Assembly (NCBI GenBank): GCA_910577315.1
Contig: CAJTME010000008.1
Coordinates: 77,074 to 141,073 of the forward strand
Direction: 5' to 3'
DNA length: 64,000 bases
From: an uncultured Muribaculaceae bacterium
GTDB taxonomy: Bacteria > Bacteroidota > Bacteroidia > Bacteroidales > Muribaculaceae
Below the pieces are notes generated by a model. It saw only the letters and a program-made list of their open reading frames with translations, ran no database searches and had not been told where the DNA came from. Position 1 is the stretch's first letter. Each line of letters begins with the position of its first letter. Positions 34,948-44,154 of the stretch are shown here, piece after piece. The translations under genes were made by a program, and so were the position numbers.

Positions 34948-36162
34948 ATGAAACAGAAACAAATCCCGGTGCTGCTGCTCACGGGCTATCTCGGCAGCGG
35001 CAAGACAACCCTCCTCAACCGCATACTCACCAACCGGCGCGGCATACGCTTCGCCGTCATCGTCAACGACATCGGCGAGGTGAACATCGACGCCTCGCTC
35101 ATCCAGAAAGGCGGCGTCGTTGGGCAGGACGACTCGGGCGACCTGGTCGCCCTGCAGAACGGCTGCATCTGCTGCACCCTCAAGATGGACCTCATCAAAC
35201 AGGTGATGGAGCTGGTCAACAGCGGCAACTTCGACTACATCGTCATTGAGGCGAGCGGCATCTGCGAGCCCGCCCCGATAGCCCAGACCCTGTGCGCCAT
35301 CCCTCAGATGGCCGGCGACTCCCCTTCGCAGCCCCTGCCGCGCCTCGACTGCATTGCCACCGTGGTCGACGCCCTGCGGCTCAGGGACGAGTTTGCCTCG
35401 GGCGATGCCCTGCGCCGCGAAGGCATCGGCGAGGACGACATCGAGAAGCTCATAATCGAGCAAATCGAATTCTGCAACCTCATCCTGCTCAATAAAATAT
35501 CCGAGGTGACTCCTGACGAGGCAGGCCGCATCCGCGCCATCATCCGCGCGCTGCAGCCCCAGGCCGAAATCATCGGGTGCGACTATGCCGACGTGCCGCT
35601 CGACGCCCTCCTGAACACCGGCCTGTTCGATTTTGAACGCGTGGCCACCTCGGCCACGTGGGTGCGTGAAATCGAAGGGCATGATGACGATGATGATGAC
35701 GATGAAGAAGAACATGAACATGAACATGAGCACGGGCACGACCATCACCACGGCCACCATCATCACCACCACCACGGCGAGGGTGAGGCCGAGGAATACG
35801 GCATCGAGACGATGGTCTACTACCGCCGCCGGCCGTTCAACTTCGAGCGCTTCGACCACCTGCTGGCCAAGGGCTGGCCGGGAAACATCATCCGCGCCAA
35901 AGGCGTGATATATTTCAGCCACAACCGCGATATGTCGCTCCTTTTCGAGACCGCAGGCCGCCAGATGTCGGTCAAGGAAGCCGGCCGCTGGTATGCCACC
36001 GCCCCCGAGGAAGAGCTGCGCCAGTTCCTCATCACCGAGCCGGGCCTCGCCCGCGACTGGGACGAGACCTACGGCGACCGCATGGAAAAAATCGTCATAA
36101 TCGGCCAGCATCTCGACCGCGACGCCATCACCGCCGCCCTCGACGCCTGCCTGGACGACTGA
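34948..36162 (+). CDS. CobW/ZNG1-family GTPase metallochaperone
   Basis: 404 residues. G1/Walker A GYLGSGKTTLL near residue 13, VNDIGEVNID, the metal-binding GCICCTL (CxCC), IEASGICEPAP, and an LLNKISEV G4-like motif. A linker at about 245-285 is extremely rich in Asp, Glu and His (a D/E run, then HEHEHEHGHDHHHGH and a seven-His run), typical of metal-storing members. The CobW C-terminal domain follows. Predicted to deliver Zn, or possibly Ni or Co, to client enzymes in the cytoplasm using GTP. Zur control is plausible, but no operator could be identified. Confidence 0.92.
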   Translation: MKQKQIPVLLLTGYLGSGKTTLLNRILTNRRGIRFAVIVNDIGEVNIDASLIQKGGVVGQDDSGDLVALQNGCICCTLKMDLIKQVMELVNSGNFDYIVIEASGICEPAPIAQTLCAIPQMAGDSPSQPLPRLDCIATVVDALRLRDEFASGDALRREGIGEDDIEKLIIEQIEFCNLILLNKISEVTPDEAGRIRAIIRALQPQAEIIGCDYADVPLDALLNTGLFDFERVATSATWVREIEGHDDDDDDDEEEHEHEHEHGHDHHHGHHHHHHHGEGEAEEYGIETMVYYRRRPFNFERFDHLLAKGWPGNIIRAKGVIYFSHNRDMSLLFETAGRQMSVKEAGRWYATAPEEELRQFLITEPGLARDWDETYGDRMEKIVIIGQHLDRDAITAALDACLDD

Positions 36163-36482
36163 CAATCAGGACAACCATACATCGGGCCCGCTGTCAAACA
36201 ACTGGATAAAAGTGGTTTGACGGCGGGCCCGCCGCTTTGAGCATGGGAATGGAAATAAAGTGCGGTTGCAAGCCAAAGGGACACGAATAAACTTTATTTT
36301 ATGAATTTTTGCTTTAAAAATGTTGTATTTGTGGAAAAATGTTGTATATTTGCACCGAAAACTTTACGAGTGACGTGCGTCTGCCGGCGATTTTTCTTAC
36401 CGGGAATTCCACTGCAGGTTCGGTCTGGCGTCAACCTCGACATTAATCTAATCTGTCAACAGACCTGACAACTCACATTTCT
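36163..36482. other. Intergenic region with hairpin, promoter and long leader
   Basis: A 17-bp imperfect stem (36183-36199 with 36215-36231) lacking a T run probably ends the CobW transcript. The rest is AT-rich and carries the promoter below and a leader of about 120 nt of unknown function. No gene seen. Confidence 0.5.
36323..36352 (+). promoter_or_regulatory. Promoter of the 36.5-41.8 kb T9SS gene pair
   Basis: -33 TTG (36323-36325), 19-nt gap, -7 TATATTTG (36345-36352). The ATG lies 130 nt downstream, leaving an unusually long leader. Confidence 0.65.
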
Positions 36483-38453
36483 ATGAAAAAGTTTCTACTT
36501 CTGGCAACTACGGTTGCGGCTTTCACCCCGGCGGCTTTCGCGCAGAGCGCGCTTATTCCAGGCGAAGCTACCGACTTTGTGGCTGAGTTCGATTTCAACG
36601 GTGGCGCTCCTCTGGTGCGCGGCTCATTCACGGCTCCTACGCAGAACAACAGCTATTTTGACCCGCAGCCACTCACCGAGATTGCCCGTATCGAAGTGAC
36701 CCGTTCGTGCTATTCGGTCGGTGAAATGGACGAGCCGGTGGCGGAATATGAGAATCCGGCTCCGGGAGAGACCCTGTCGTTTGTTGACGAAACTCTGGAG
36801 GAATTCGGCTATCAGTACACCTATACCGTGACGGCTTACTCGTCGGAGAACAAAGGTGGCTATGGCGCATATCAGCATATATATGTAGGCGTTAAGCCGG
36901 CCAAGCCCGAAATCGTGTCGGTGACCACCGGCGAAAACGGTTTTGCACCCGTCACCATCACCTTCACCGCTCCATCCCTTACCGCCGAGGGTGAGGAACT
37001 GCCAACTCCGCTGACCTCCATCAAGATTGTCAACTACAAGGGCTGGAACAGCGAAGACCTGCTTGAGACCATTTCCGACCCGGTGCCCGGTAAGGAATAC
37101 ACATTCGTGCATCCCGCCGAAAACGGTGTCAGCTACACTTACCAGATTTCTGCGTCGACCGCTTTCGGCGATGGTGACTATGCGTCGAAAATGATATATG
37201 TCGGCGAGGACGTACCCGCGGCTCCCACCGAGTTCAAGGCAGAGGTGGCCGACGGCAAGGTACACCTGTCGTGGACCGCGCCCGCCGAGGGCAAGAACGG
37301 CGGATACATCGACCCGGCCGCGACCCTCTACCGCGTGTCGCGCCTCATCGGCTATGATGAAACCCCGATTGCCGATGGCCTGTCGGAATGTAACTTCACT
37401 GACCCCTGCGATGACCTCACCGGCCCAACTCAGTTCTCATACACCGTGACCGCCTACAATGAAAAAGGCGAGGGCGGATATGTAAATCTTGACGGGAAAC
37501 TGATCGTGGGTCCGTCCAGCCAGCTTCCCTATGTTGAGGACTTCAACGAAGGCGGATACTTCAAGTCCCCCGCCAACCTGTGGTCTACCGATCCGGCGTC
37601 GTTCAGCGACTGGGGTTACAGCGACTATGACTACTACCTTGCCCTTACCGGCGTTGATGCCGCCGACGGCAATGATGAAGGCTATGCCTACTGCTCGCAC
37701 CGCTATGCTTCGGCTGACGCCCACGAGCGCCTTATTTCGGGCAGCATCGACCTTTCCGAGGCCAAATATCCCGTGCTGACGTTCTTCTATGCCGCTGTTC
37801 CCGACGTCACCAACCGCCTGAGCGTGGAATACCGCCAGGGTGGCGGGGAAGCCGTGCTTGAAGATTTCTGCATCGCCGAGAACGCTCCTGCCGACGCCGA
37901 CTACGCCTGGGTTAAGAAAACCCTGCCGATGGATGCAGCCAAGGGTGGCGATGTAAGCCTCGTGTTCCATGCCTATACCGGCGAGGACGCTACGGATGTG
38001 GATAATGTGTTTATCGACGCCATCCGTCTCGACGACTATCCTCCCGTCGAAGGCATCATGATAAGCGTCCAGGGTACAACCGCCACTATCCAGTGGACCG
38101 CTCCCGCCAATTCATCGGCCCAGGCCGATTCGTTCGACGTATATGTCGACGATAACGAACCCGTCAGGGTATCGGAGACCGAATATGTGTTCGCCTCCCA
38201 GCTCGATACAGAGCACACCGTGGCCGTCCGCGCCCACTACGGCGACGTGCCCTCGTGCCTCTCCGAGGCCGTGGCCTTCGACTCCAACGGAACCCTCGGC
38301 ATCGGTACCGTACAGGCCGATGGAGGCCGCGTCGAATACTTCGACGTGAACGGCCGCAAGGTTGTGGCTCCCGTGCCCGGTATGTTCCTCATCAAGCGCA
38401 CCACCGCCGCAGACGGAGCTCAGAAAGTGGAAAAAACAGTCTATGCCAAATAA
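36483..38453 (+). CDS. T9SS cargo protein with Fn3-like repeats and anchor-J domain
   Basis: 656 residues. Signal peptide MKKFLLLATTVAAFTPAAFA. Three Fn3-like repeats (each with Y-x-Y-T-V/Y-Q strands, such as YQYTYTVTAYSSENKGGYG and FSYTVTAYNEKGEGGY) precede a jelly-roll region (LPYVEDFNEGGYF, DPASFSDWGYSDYD). The C-terminal region (VEYFDVNGRKVVAPVPGMFLIKRT) is a sorting-domain variant ending VYAK. A 12-nt gap to the next, similar gene suggests an operon. The ligand is unknown. Confidence 0.8.
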   Translation: MKKFLLLATTVAAFTPAAFAQSALIPGEATDFVAEFDFNGGAPLVRGSFTAPTQNNSYFDPQPLTEIARIEVTRSCYSVGEMDEPVAEYENPAPGETLSFVDETLEEFGYQYTYTVTAYSSENKGGYGAYQHIYVGVKPAKPEIVSVTTGENGFAPVTITFTAPSLTAEGEELPTPLTSIKIVNYKGWNSEDLLETISDPVPGKEYTFVHPAENGVSYTYQISASTAFGDGDYASKMIYVGEDVPAAPTEFKAEVADGKVHLSWTAPAEGKNGGYIDPAATLYRVSRLIGYDETPIADGLSECNFTDPCDDLTGPTQFSYTVTAYNEKGEGGYVNLDGKLIVGPSSQLPYVEDFNEGGYFKSPANLWSTDPASFSDWGYSDYDYYLALTGVDAADGNDEGYAYCSHRYASADAHERLISGSIDLSEAKYPVLTFFYAAVPDVTNRLSVEYRQGGGEAVLEDFCIAENAPADADYAWVKKTLPMDAAKGGDVSLVFHAYTGEDATDVDNVFIDAIRLDDYPPVEGIMISVQGTTATIQWTAPANSSAQADSFDVYVDDNEPVRVSETEYVFASQLDTEHTVAVRAHYGDVPSCLSEAVAFDSNGTLGIGTVQADGGRVEYFDVNGRKVVAPVPGMFLIKRTTAADGAQKVEKTVYAK

Positions 38454-38465
38454 TCAGGGATATAG

Positions 38466-41400
38466 ATGAAATATAAGTTGTTTTTAATGGCAACGACAGC
38501 GCTGGCGGCAGCCGGCGTTGCCGTTGCCATCGTTCCATCGGGCGGGATGCCCGTGGAAACAAGCGGCCGGGTGCTGGCAAACGCCCCGCGCGAGGTGTTT
38601 GGCAATGTTGAAGCGCAGCCGACCGACTCTGACATTGTGTCCAGACATAAGATTGGCGCCTCGGGATCGAGCATCTACGGTTACCAATCCTATGCCGATG
38701 TGGACGGTTTTGTGGGTTGCTTCTGCGAAATCACGCCCGACGGCACCATCACGCCGATGTGGGACTACTCATATTCCACCCTCGGGGCAAGCATGTCAAG
38801 CGGCTGGCTGCGCGGCGACCGCCTGTGCGGACTGGGTATCTTTACGGCGGGTTCGGAGGATCTTGTGGGCGACTATGCCTATCAGGAGTTTGATCCGGTC
38901 GGCGGCCAGCAGTTCGTGGGACGTTCAATCAGCGTCGATGGCGAGTATCTTCCGTATTTCTACAAGGCTGCCTACGTTCCCGAACACGACCTCATCTATG
39001 GTTTTGGCCGCGTAGGCGACCCATACCAGTCGGAAGTGTACGCATTCAAGGTGGCCCTGGCCGATTCGCCCGAGACAGCCGAGGTCGTCGCCGAGATTGA
39101 GCCCGGCGACCGTTGCTACTCGCTGTGCTGGCATCCCGTCGACAAATGTTTTTACGGCGTGACCACATGGGGCAAGTTCGTGAAGATTATGACCGACGGA
39201 ACCACCACCGAGCTGTTTGAGGTGCCGGTCGACAACCTCGCCAATTCTCCGTCGGCGATGGTTTACAGCCCCTACGACGGCTACCTGCTGTGGAATCCCG
39301 CCGTAACGGCGACCACCTCGGTGCTGTATGCCGTATATCCCGATGAAAAGCGGGTCGAGAAGCTGCACACGTTCGATGTTGACCGCCAGTTCTCATTCTT
39401 CCTCACTCCCGACTTTGAGGCCGATGATGCCGCTCCCGGCCGTCCGCTGTTTGCCGGTGCCGGTTTTGCCGGCGGTAGCCATGACGGCTCCCTGAGCTTC
39501 ACCATGCCGTCGGCCACCATCGGCGGCGATGCCATCGGCACCGACATGGCCTGGACGCTCTATGCCAACGGCGACCGGCTCGCCGCGGGCACAGCAGCAG
39601 CGTCCGCTACGGTAAATGTCGCCGTCGAGAGCCTCCCCGACGCATATTATACCTTCCGTTTCGAGGCCTCGCTCGACGGAAAGGCCGGCGCCCCCTGTGT
39701 GACGCACCTCTATGTGGGCAATGACACGCCTCTGGCGCCCGCTGCCGTCACCCTCACCGACTCCCGCATCGCCTGGGAGGCCGTGACCGAGGGCGAGCAC
39801 GGCGGCCATGTCGACGCCCAGGCTATCGAATATGAGGTATATCTCAACGGCGAGCTGCTCGCCACCACCGGCGGGTGCGTTCTCGACTACGCCCTCGACC
39901 CCGACCGCGAGCTTGATGCCTTCCGCGCCTCGGTAACCGCCGTGTTCGATGGCCGTAAATCCGCACCGGGCGTGTCCGAAAAGGTCATAATGGGCCGTCC
40001 GCTCTCGCTGCCCGTCACCATCGAACCCACCCTGCATCAGGTCGACCTCGTCACAACCGTCAACCGCGACGGCAGCCCCGACTACGGCACCTGGCGATAC
40101 TCCGAGCAATGGGACCTCCCATGCTTTGCCTCGGGCTGGAGCTATGAGCGTGCCGACGACTGGCTGATTCTCCCCGTCACCTATTTCCCCTCGGCCGAGA
40201 TCGCCTATAACTTCGCAATCGACGCCGCCCGCGGCGGAAATATCGGCACCCGCGAATACTTCGAGGTGTGGGCCGGTACCGAACCCGACCCCGAGGCCAT
40301 GACAATTCCCGTCATGTCCAAGACCCGCGCCAAGAAATATAACGAATGGAACGAGCATACAGCCGTGTTTGCCGTGCCCGCCCCCGGCAACTATTATGTG
40401 GCCGTGCACGGCGTCTCCGACCCCGACCAGAAGGACCTCATCGTGCGCAACATCCGCATCTGGGCCTCGCAGAACACCGCCCAGGCTCCCGAATCCGTGT
40501 CGGATCTGCAGGTGGTTGAGTCGAGCGACGCCGACTACACCGCGACCCTCTCCTTCACCATGCCCTCGAAATATATCGACGGCACTGAAATCCCTGCCGA
40601 CATCGAGGTGAAGGCCACCGTCATGGCCGCCGGGAATATTGTCGTTGCCGGCGCGCCCGGCTCGGCGCAGACCGTCACCGTTCCCACCGTTCAGGGCGAT
40701 AATTACATCTCGGTGGTTCCGAGTGTGGCCGGCAATGAAGGCCAGGGCGCCGAGGTGGTGGTGTTCACCGGTGTCGACATGCTCAGCTTCGTCGAGAACC
40801 TCAAGGCCGAGGTCAGCGAGGACAACATGAGCGTCGTAATGTCGTGGGAAGCCCCGGTTGAATCGCTCAACGGCGGCTACTTCTCGACAACGGGCATCAC
40901 CTATTGGGTCGCACAGATTGACAGCTACGGCACCATCCTCGGCGAGCCCGTATGCGCCGGCACCGATGTGTTTGAGTACACCCTTGTGCTGCCCGAAGGA
41001 ACGCCACAGGCCCTCGTTCGCCTCGCCGTCATTCCCGAGAACGCCGCCGGCATGTCGTATGCCCGCAGCTTCTATTCCCACATCATTGGAACTCCCTATG
41101 ACCTCCCGGTGCTTGAGGAATTCAACGACATGACGGCCCATTATCAGCCCATTGTGGTGCAACAGCCCGACTCCCGCTATGAGGGCGGAAGCTGGACCTG
41201 GTGCCAGCCCGAACTGGTGCATCCCGACTTCGCCAACTCCTCGCCCTATGCCATTATCGGCTACACCGATGACGGTTCGGCAAGGGTGCGCATGCGCCTG
41301 CCCAAGGTTTCGACAGTCGGTATGGACGGCTCAACGGCAATCTTCGAGTTCTGGGGCGGACATCATTCCGCACAGGAAATCGCGGTCTATGCCATCACAT

Positions 41401-41798
41401 ACGGAATGGCCCAGCCTGAGAAAATAGCCACTCTGGAAGCCGGCGACGGTTGGACCACCGGCTCGGTCGACCTTCCCGACAGCTATATCGGCCGCCCGTG
41501 GATGAACCTCTATGTCGACGCCCTGATTCCATCGTCCGAGCACTACTTCATACTTTCGAGCTATTGCATCGACGAGAAGCTCTCGGTGGCCGACGCCACG
41601 GCCCATGCAGGCTCAATCGTCTCGCGCGGAGGAGCCGTCGTGATGAGCGGCTTTGACGGAATGGCCTACCTGGTGACCGCTGTAGATGGACGCGTTGTTG
41701 CCCGCGGCACGGCTGCATCCGAAACTTCGGTGGCTCTTGCCCCCGGTGTTTACATCGTGAAGGCCGGCGCCCGCACGGCAAAGGTTGCCGTCCGCTGA
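38466..41798 (+). CDS. Large T9SS cargo protein with Fn3-like repeats
   Basis: 1110 residues. Signal peptide near MKYKLFLMATTALAAAGVAVA. The first 300 residues look propeller-like (YKAAYVPEHDLIYGFG, SLCWHPVDKCFYGVTTWG, YSPYDGYLLWNP); then two anchor-J-like and several Fn3-like segments; the end GVYIVKAGARTAKVAVR is a T9SS tail. Second gene of the pair with 36483. Surface location is inferred; the domain order suggests an adhesin or glycan-binding protein. Confidence 0.8.
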   Translation: MKYKLFLMATTALAAAGVAVAIVPSGGMPVETSGRVLANAPREVFGNVEAQPTDSDIVSRHKIGASGSSIYGYQSYADVDGFVGCFCEITPDGTITPMWDYSYSTLGASMSSGWLRGDRLCGLGIFTAGSEDLVGDYAYQEFDPVGGQQFVGRSISVDGEYLPYFYKAAYVPEHDLIYGFGRVGDPYQSEVYAFKVALADSPETAEVVAEIEPGDRCYSLCWHPVDKCFYGVTTWGKFVKIMTDGTTTELFEVPVDNLANSPSAMVYSPYDGYLLWNPAVTATTSVLYAVYPDEKRVEKLHTFDVDRQFSFFLTPDFEADDAAPGRPLFAGAGFAGGSHDGSLSFTMPSATIGGDAIGTDMAWTLYANGDRLAAGTAAASATVNVAVESLPDAYYTFRFEASLDGKAGAPCVTHLYVGNDTPLAPAAVTLTDSRIAWEAVTEGEHGGHVDAQAIEYEVYLNGELLATTGGCVLDYALDPDRELDAFRASVTAVFDGRKSAPGVSEKVIMGRPLSLPVTIEPTLHQVDLVTTVNRDGSPDYGTWRYSEQWDLPCFASGWSYERADDWLILPVTYFPSAEIAYNFAIDAARGGNIGTREYFEVWAGTEPDPEAMTIPVMSKTRAKKYNEWNEHTAVFAVPAPGNYYVAVHGVSDPDQKDLIVRNIRIWASQNTAQAPESVSDLQVVESSDADYTATLSFTMPSKYIDGTEIPADIEVKATVMAAGNIVVAGAPGSAQTVTVPTVQGDNYISVVPSVAGNEGQGAEVVVFTGVDMLSFVENLKAEVSEDNMSVVMSWEAPVESLNGGYFSTTGITYWVAQIDSYGTILGEPVCAGTDVFEYTLVLPEGTPQALVRLAVIPENAAGMSYARSFYSHIIGTPYDLPVLEEFNDMTAHYQPIVVQQPDSRYEGGSWTWCQPELVHPDFANSSPYAIIGYTDDGSARVRMRLPKVSTVGMDGSTAIFEFWGGHHSAQEIAVYAITYGMAQPEKIATLEAGDGWTTGSVDLPDSYIGRPWMNLYVDALIPSSEHYFILSSYCIDEKLSVADATAHAGSIVSRGGAVVMSGFDGMAYLVTAVDGRVVARGTAASETSVALAPGVYIVKAGARTAKVAVR

Positions 41799-41819
41799 CA
41801 CTGAGATAAATAATGTGAG

Positions 41820-41853
41820 AAAGCCCGGAGGCCATTGCTTCCGGGCTTTTTCG
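41820..41853. terminator. Bidirectional terminator
   Basis: Stem AAAGCCCGGA/TCCGGGCTTT, 10-nt loop, T run after; lies between convergent genes. Confidence 0.8.
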
Positions 41854-41904
41854 TTGCCGCAACCGTGCGGCATGATTGATATAAATGGTTTTAGGATGGT
41901 TATC

Positions 41905-43917
41905 TTACTTTTGCACCTTGCATGTGGTTCCGTCGGTGTATCTTACGATGAGGACACCCGAGGGGGCGGCGTCCATTGAGGTGCCGCGCAGGATGCCGTC
42001 GGGGGTGTAGATGCCCTCGATTTCGGCCTGGGCGGCGGTGGCGTCGCTGATGCCCGAGATGTCTGAGCGCAGGTAGAAAGTGCTCATCGGCACGCCGTCG
42101 GCGGTGTAGAACACGCGCACGCCGGTGCCGCCGTCGGTGACCTCGTGCTGGGTCTTGGTTATGACCACATCAATGTCGCTGAGGTCGGGGTTGGTGGTGG
42201 CGGTGATTACGTTATTTTCGTTGACCTCGACGGTGAACATCTCGGTGACGGGGCCGTTTTCACGGTAAGGATTGCCGTAGTTTGCTGCGGCGAGGTAGGG
42301 AACGTAGGCCGCTTTCCAGTATGGGGGGATGTTGTCGGTCATCGACGAGGAGATGAATATGGCCTCGCGGGTGTTACTGTTGACGAGGTCGCCGTAGGTG
42401 ATGGTGGCCCAGTAGAATGAGTTGGAGCCGACGTAGACCTTCACGCCGTCGTTGAAGGTGATGCCCGCGGGAACGCGGATTTCCTCGCCGTCGGCGTTTT
42501 CGGGGAAGACCATGGAGCGCATCGAGGTGTTGCCCGAGAATGCCTCGGCCGAGATGTAGGTGACCTGCGCCAGGTCGATGGATTCAAGGGCGGTGCAGCC
42601 GGCGAAGGCCGAAGAGCCGATTGTCTTGAGGGTTCCCTTGCCCATGGGGTCCAGGTTTACTTTGGTCAGGCTGGCGCATCCGCGGAAGAAGCCGTCGGGA
42701 ATTTCGGTGAGTTTCGAGGGCCAGTTGACCGATTCGAGGCCCGAGAAGGCGAATTGCTCGCCCTGGCTCTGGAGGTCGAGGCCGGTGACATCGTCGACAT
42801 AGGCCAGCGAGAACGATTTCAGGGACGTGCAGCCGTAGAACACCCGGGCGCCCATGATGATGTGCTGGGGCTCGATGGTGACGTCGGCCAGCTTGGCGCA
42901 GCCGCTGAACATGCGGTTGTTGAGGTAGACCTTTTCGGAGGTGGTGCCGGTGATTTTCACGTTTTCAAGTTCGGTGCAGCCGTAGCAGAGGGCGTCGGCG
43001 CGGCCCTGGGCGGCGTTGGCAAAGCTGAGCGACTTTATCTTCGAGCAGGCGAATGTGTAGAATCCCAGGCGCACGTTGTCGTGGAGGACGATTTCGGGGA
43101 TGGACGAGCCGGCGAAGGCGCCGTCGTCGAGCGTCTTGACCGACGCGGGCACCTCGAAGCGGTCGAGCTTGAGGGCGGGCGGACAGGCGGCGATGCTTTG
43201 TTTCGACAGGTCGTAGATGATGCCGTCGGCCGAGGTGTAGTTGTGGGTGGCGTCGACGTTCACCTCGCTGATGCTGGTGTTGCCCACGGCCCACAGGCCG
43301 CCCGAGAACATCTGGCCGCCCGAGAGGACGAGGGTCTTGATGGTGCGGTTGCCCATGAAGGCGAAGTCGCCGATGTAGCTGACCTCCTCGGGCAGGGTAT
43401 AGCGGGTCTTGGGACGCGCCGGGGGCATGCGGAACAGGGTCCAGGCGGCGGATTCGCGCTCGCGGCTGAGCAGCACGCCGTCGATGTCCATGAAATATTT
43501 GCTGGCGGCGTTGACATGGAATTCGTTGATGCCGCTGCAACCCTCGAATTCACGCCCGCCGATGGTCTCGAGCGGTGACGAGATGTTCACGCGTGTGATT
43601 TCGGTGAAGTCCTTGAACACCGGCACGTAGTCGAACCAGTAGAGCGAGTTGTAGTTCTCGCCGATCTGGGTGACGGTATATTTGGTGCCGTCGATGGTTA
43701 CGCTGCCGGGGATTGTGATTTCGCCCGAGGGGACATAGCCGGGCTTGACGTCGACGATCGAGGCGTTGCCGGTCTCCTCCGAGGCGTTGATTTCGATTTT
43801 ATAGACATAGTTGCCGACGGTGTGCACGTAGGGCGATTCCGGGCTGTATGCCAGGGCGGCTGTGGCCGACAGTGTCAGGAAAACCGAGGTGAGGATAGAG
43901 CGTAATTTTTTATACAT
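41905..43917 (-). CDS. BspA-type leucine-rich repeat (LRR_5) protein
   Basis: 670 residues from MYKKLRSILTS, which gives a signal peptide ending LAYS; the open frame extends further upstream but lacks a signal. Repeats of the LRR_5 type run from about 100 to 480 (IGENYNSLYWF, FEGCSGINEFHV, FAGCTALESIDLAQVTYISAEAF). The C-terminal 90 residues (IEGIYTPDGILRGTSMDA, GVLIVRYTDGTTCKVQK) are a T9SS-like tail. BspA-like proteins bind host matrix or glycans in other Bacteroidales. Confidence 0.85.
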   Translation of the reverse strand: MYKKLRSILTSVFLTLSATAALAYSPESPYVHTVGNYVYKIEINASEETGNASIVDVKPGYVPSGEITIPGSVTIDGTKYTVTQIGENYNSLYWFDYVPVFKDFTEITRVNISSPLETIGGREFEGCSGINEFHVNAASKYFMDIDGVLLSRERESAAWTLFRMPPARPKTRYTLPEEVSYIGDFAFMGNRTIKTLVLSGGQMFSGGLWAVGNTSISEVNVDATHNYTSADGIIYDLSKQSIAACPPALKLDRFEVPASVKTLDDGAFAGSSIPEIVLHDNVRLGFYTFACSKIKSLSFANAAQGRADALCYGCTELENVKITGTTSEKVYLNNRMFSGCAKLADVTIEPQHIIMGARVFYGCTSLKSFSLAYVDDVTGLDLQSQGEQFAFSGLESVNWPSKLTEIPDGFFRGCASLTKVNLDPMGKGTLKTIGSSAFAGCTALESIDLAQVTYISAEAFSGNTSMRSMVFPENADGEEIRVPAGITFNDGVKVYVGSNSFYWATITYGDLVNSNTREAIFISSSMTDNIPPYWKAAYVPYLAAANYGNPYRENGPVTEMFTVEVNENNVITATTNPDLSDIDVVITKTQHEVTDGGTGVRVFYTADGVPMSTFYLRSDISGISDATAAQAEIEGIYTPDGILRGTSMDAAPSGVLIVRYTDGTTCKVQK

Positions 43918-43957
43918 GAAGTGTAAGTAAGATGATAAGTAGAACTGAAATTTTGTG

Positions 43958-43965
43958 CAAAGGTA
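43958..43965 (-). promoter_or_regulatory. -7 element of the LRR gene
   Basis: Reverse complement TACCTTTG, 40 nt before the start codon at 43917, which supports that start. Confidence 0.6.
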
Positions 43966-44084
43966 CGGCTTTTTTTTCAAAAAAGGCATATCTGCGATGT
44001 ATATATATGGCTGAAATTTAGGCAATATATGGCCATGAAAAGCCGACAAACGCCGTCTTGAGAATGTTTTAGGAGCCTTTTCGC

Positions 44085-44114
44085 TTGCAGTTTGCAAAAT
44101 TATCTCTATATTTG
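44085..44114 (+). promoter_or_regulatory. Promoter of the Omp28-like gene
   Basis: -33 TTG (44085-44087), 19-nt gap, -7 TATATTTG (44107-44114), 40 nt before the ATG. Confidence 0.65.
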
Positions 44115-44154
44115 CGCAAGAATACAGAAATCCTATCCACATAATTTTCACCAT

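Noticed and set aside
36353..36482. Riboswitch in the long leader of the 36.5 kb gene
   Set aside because: Length is suggestive, but no known aptamer pattern could be recognised.
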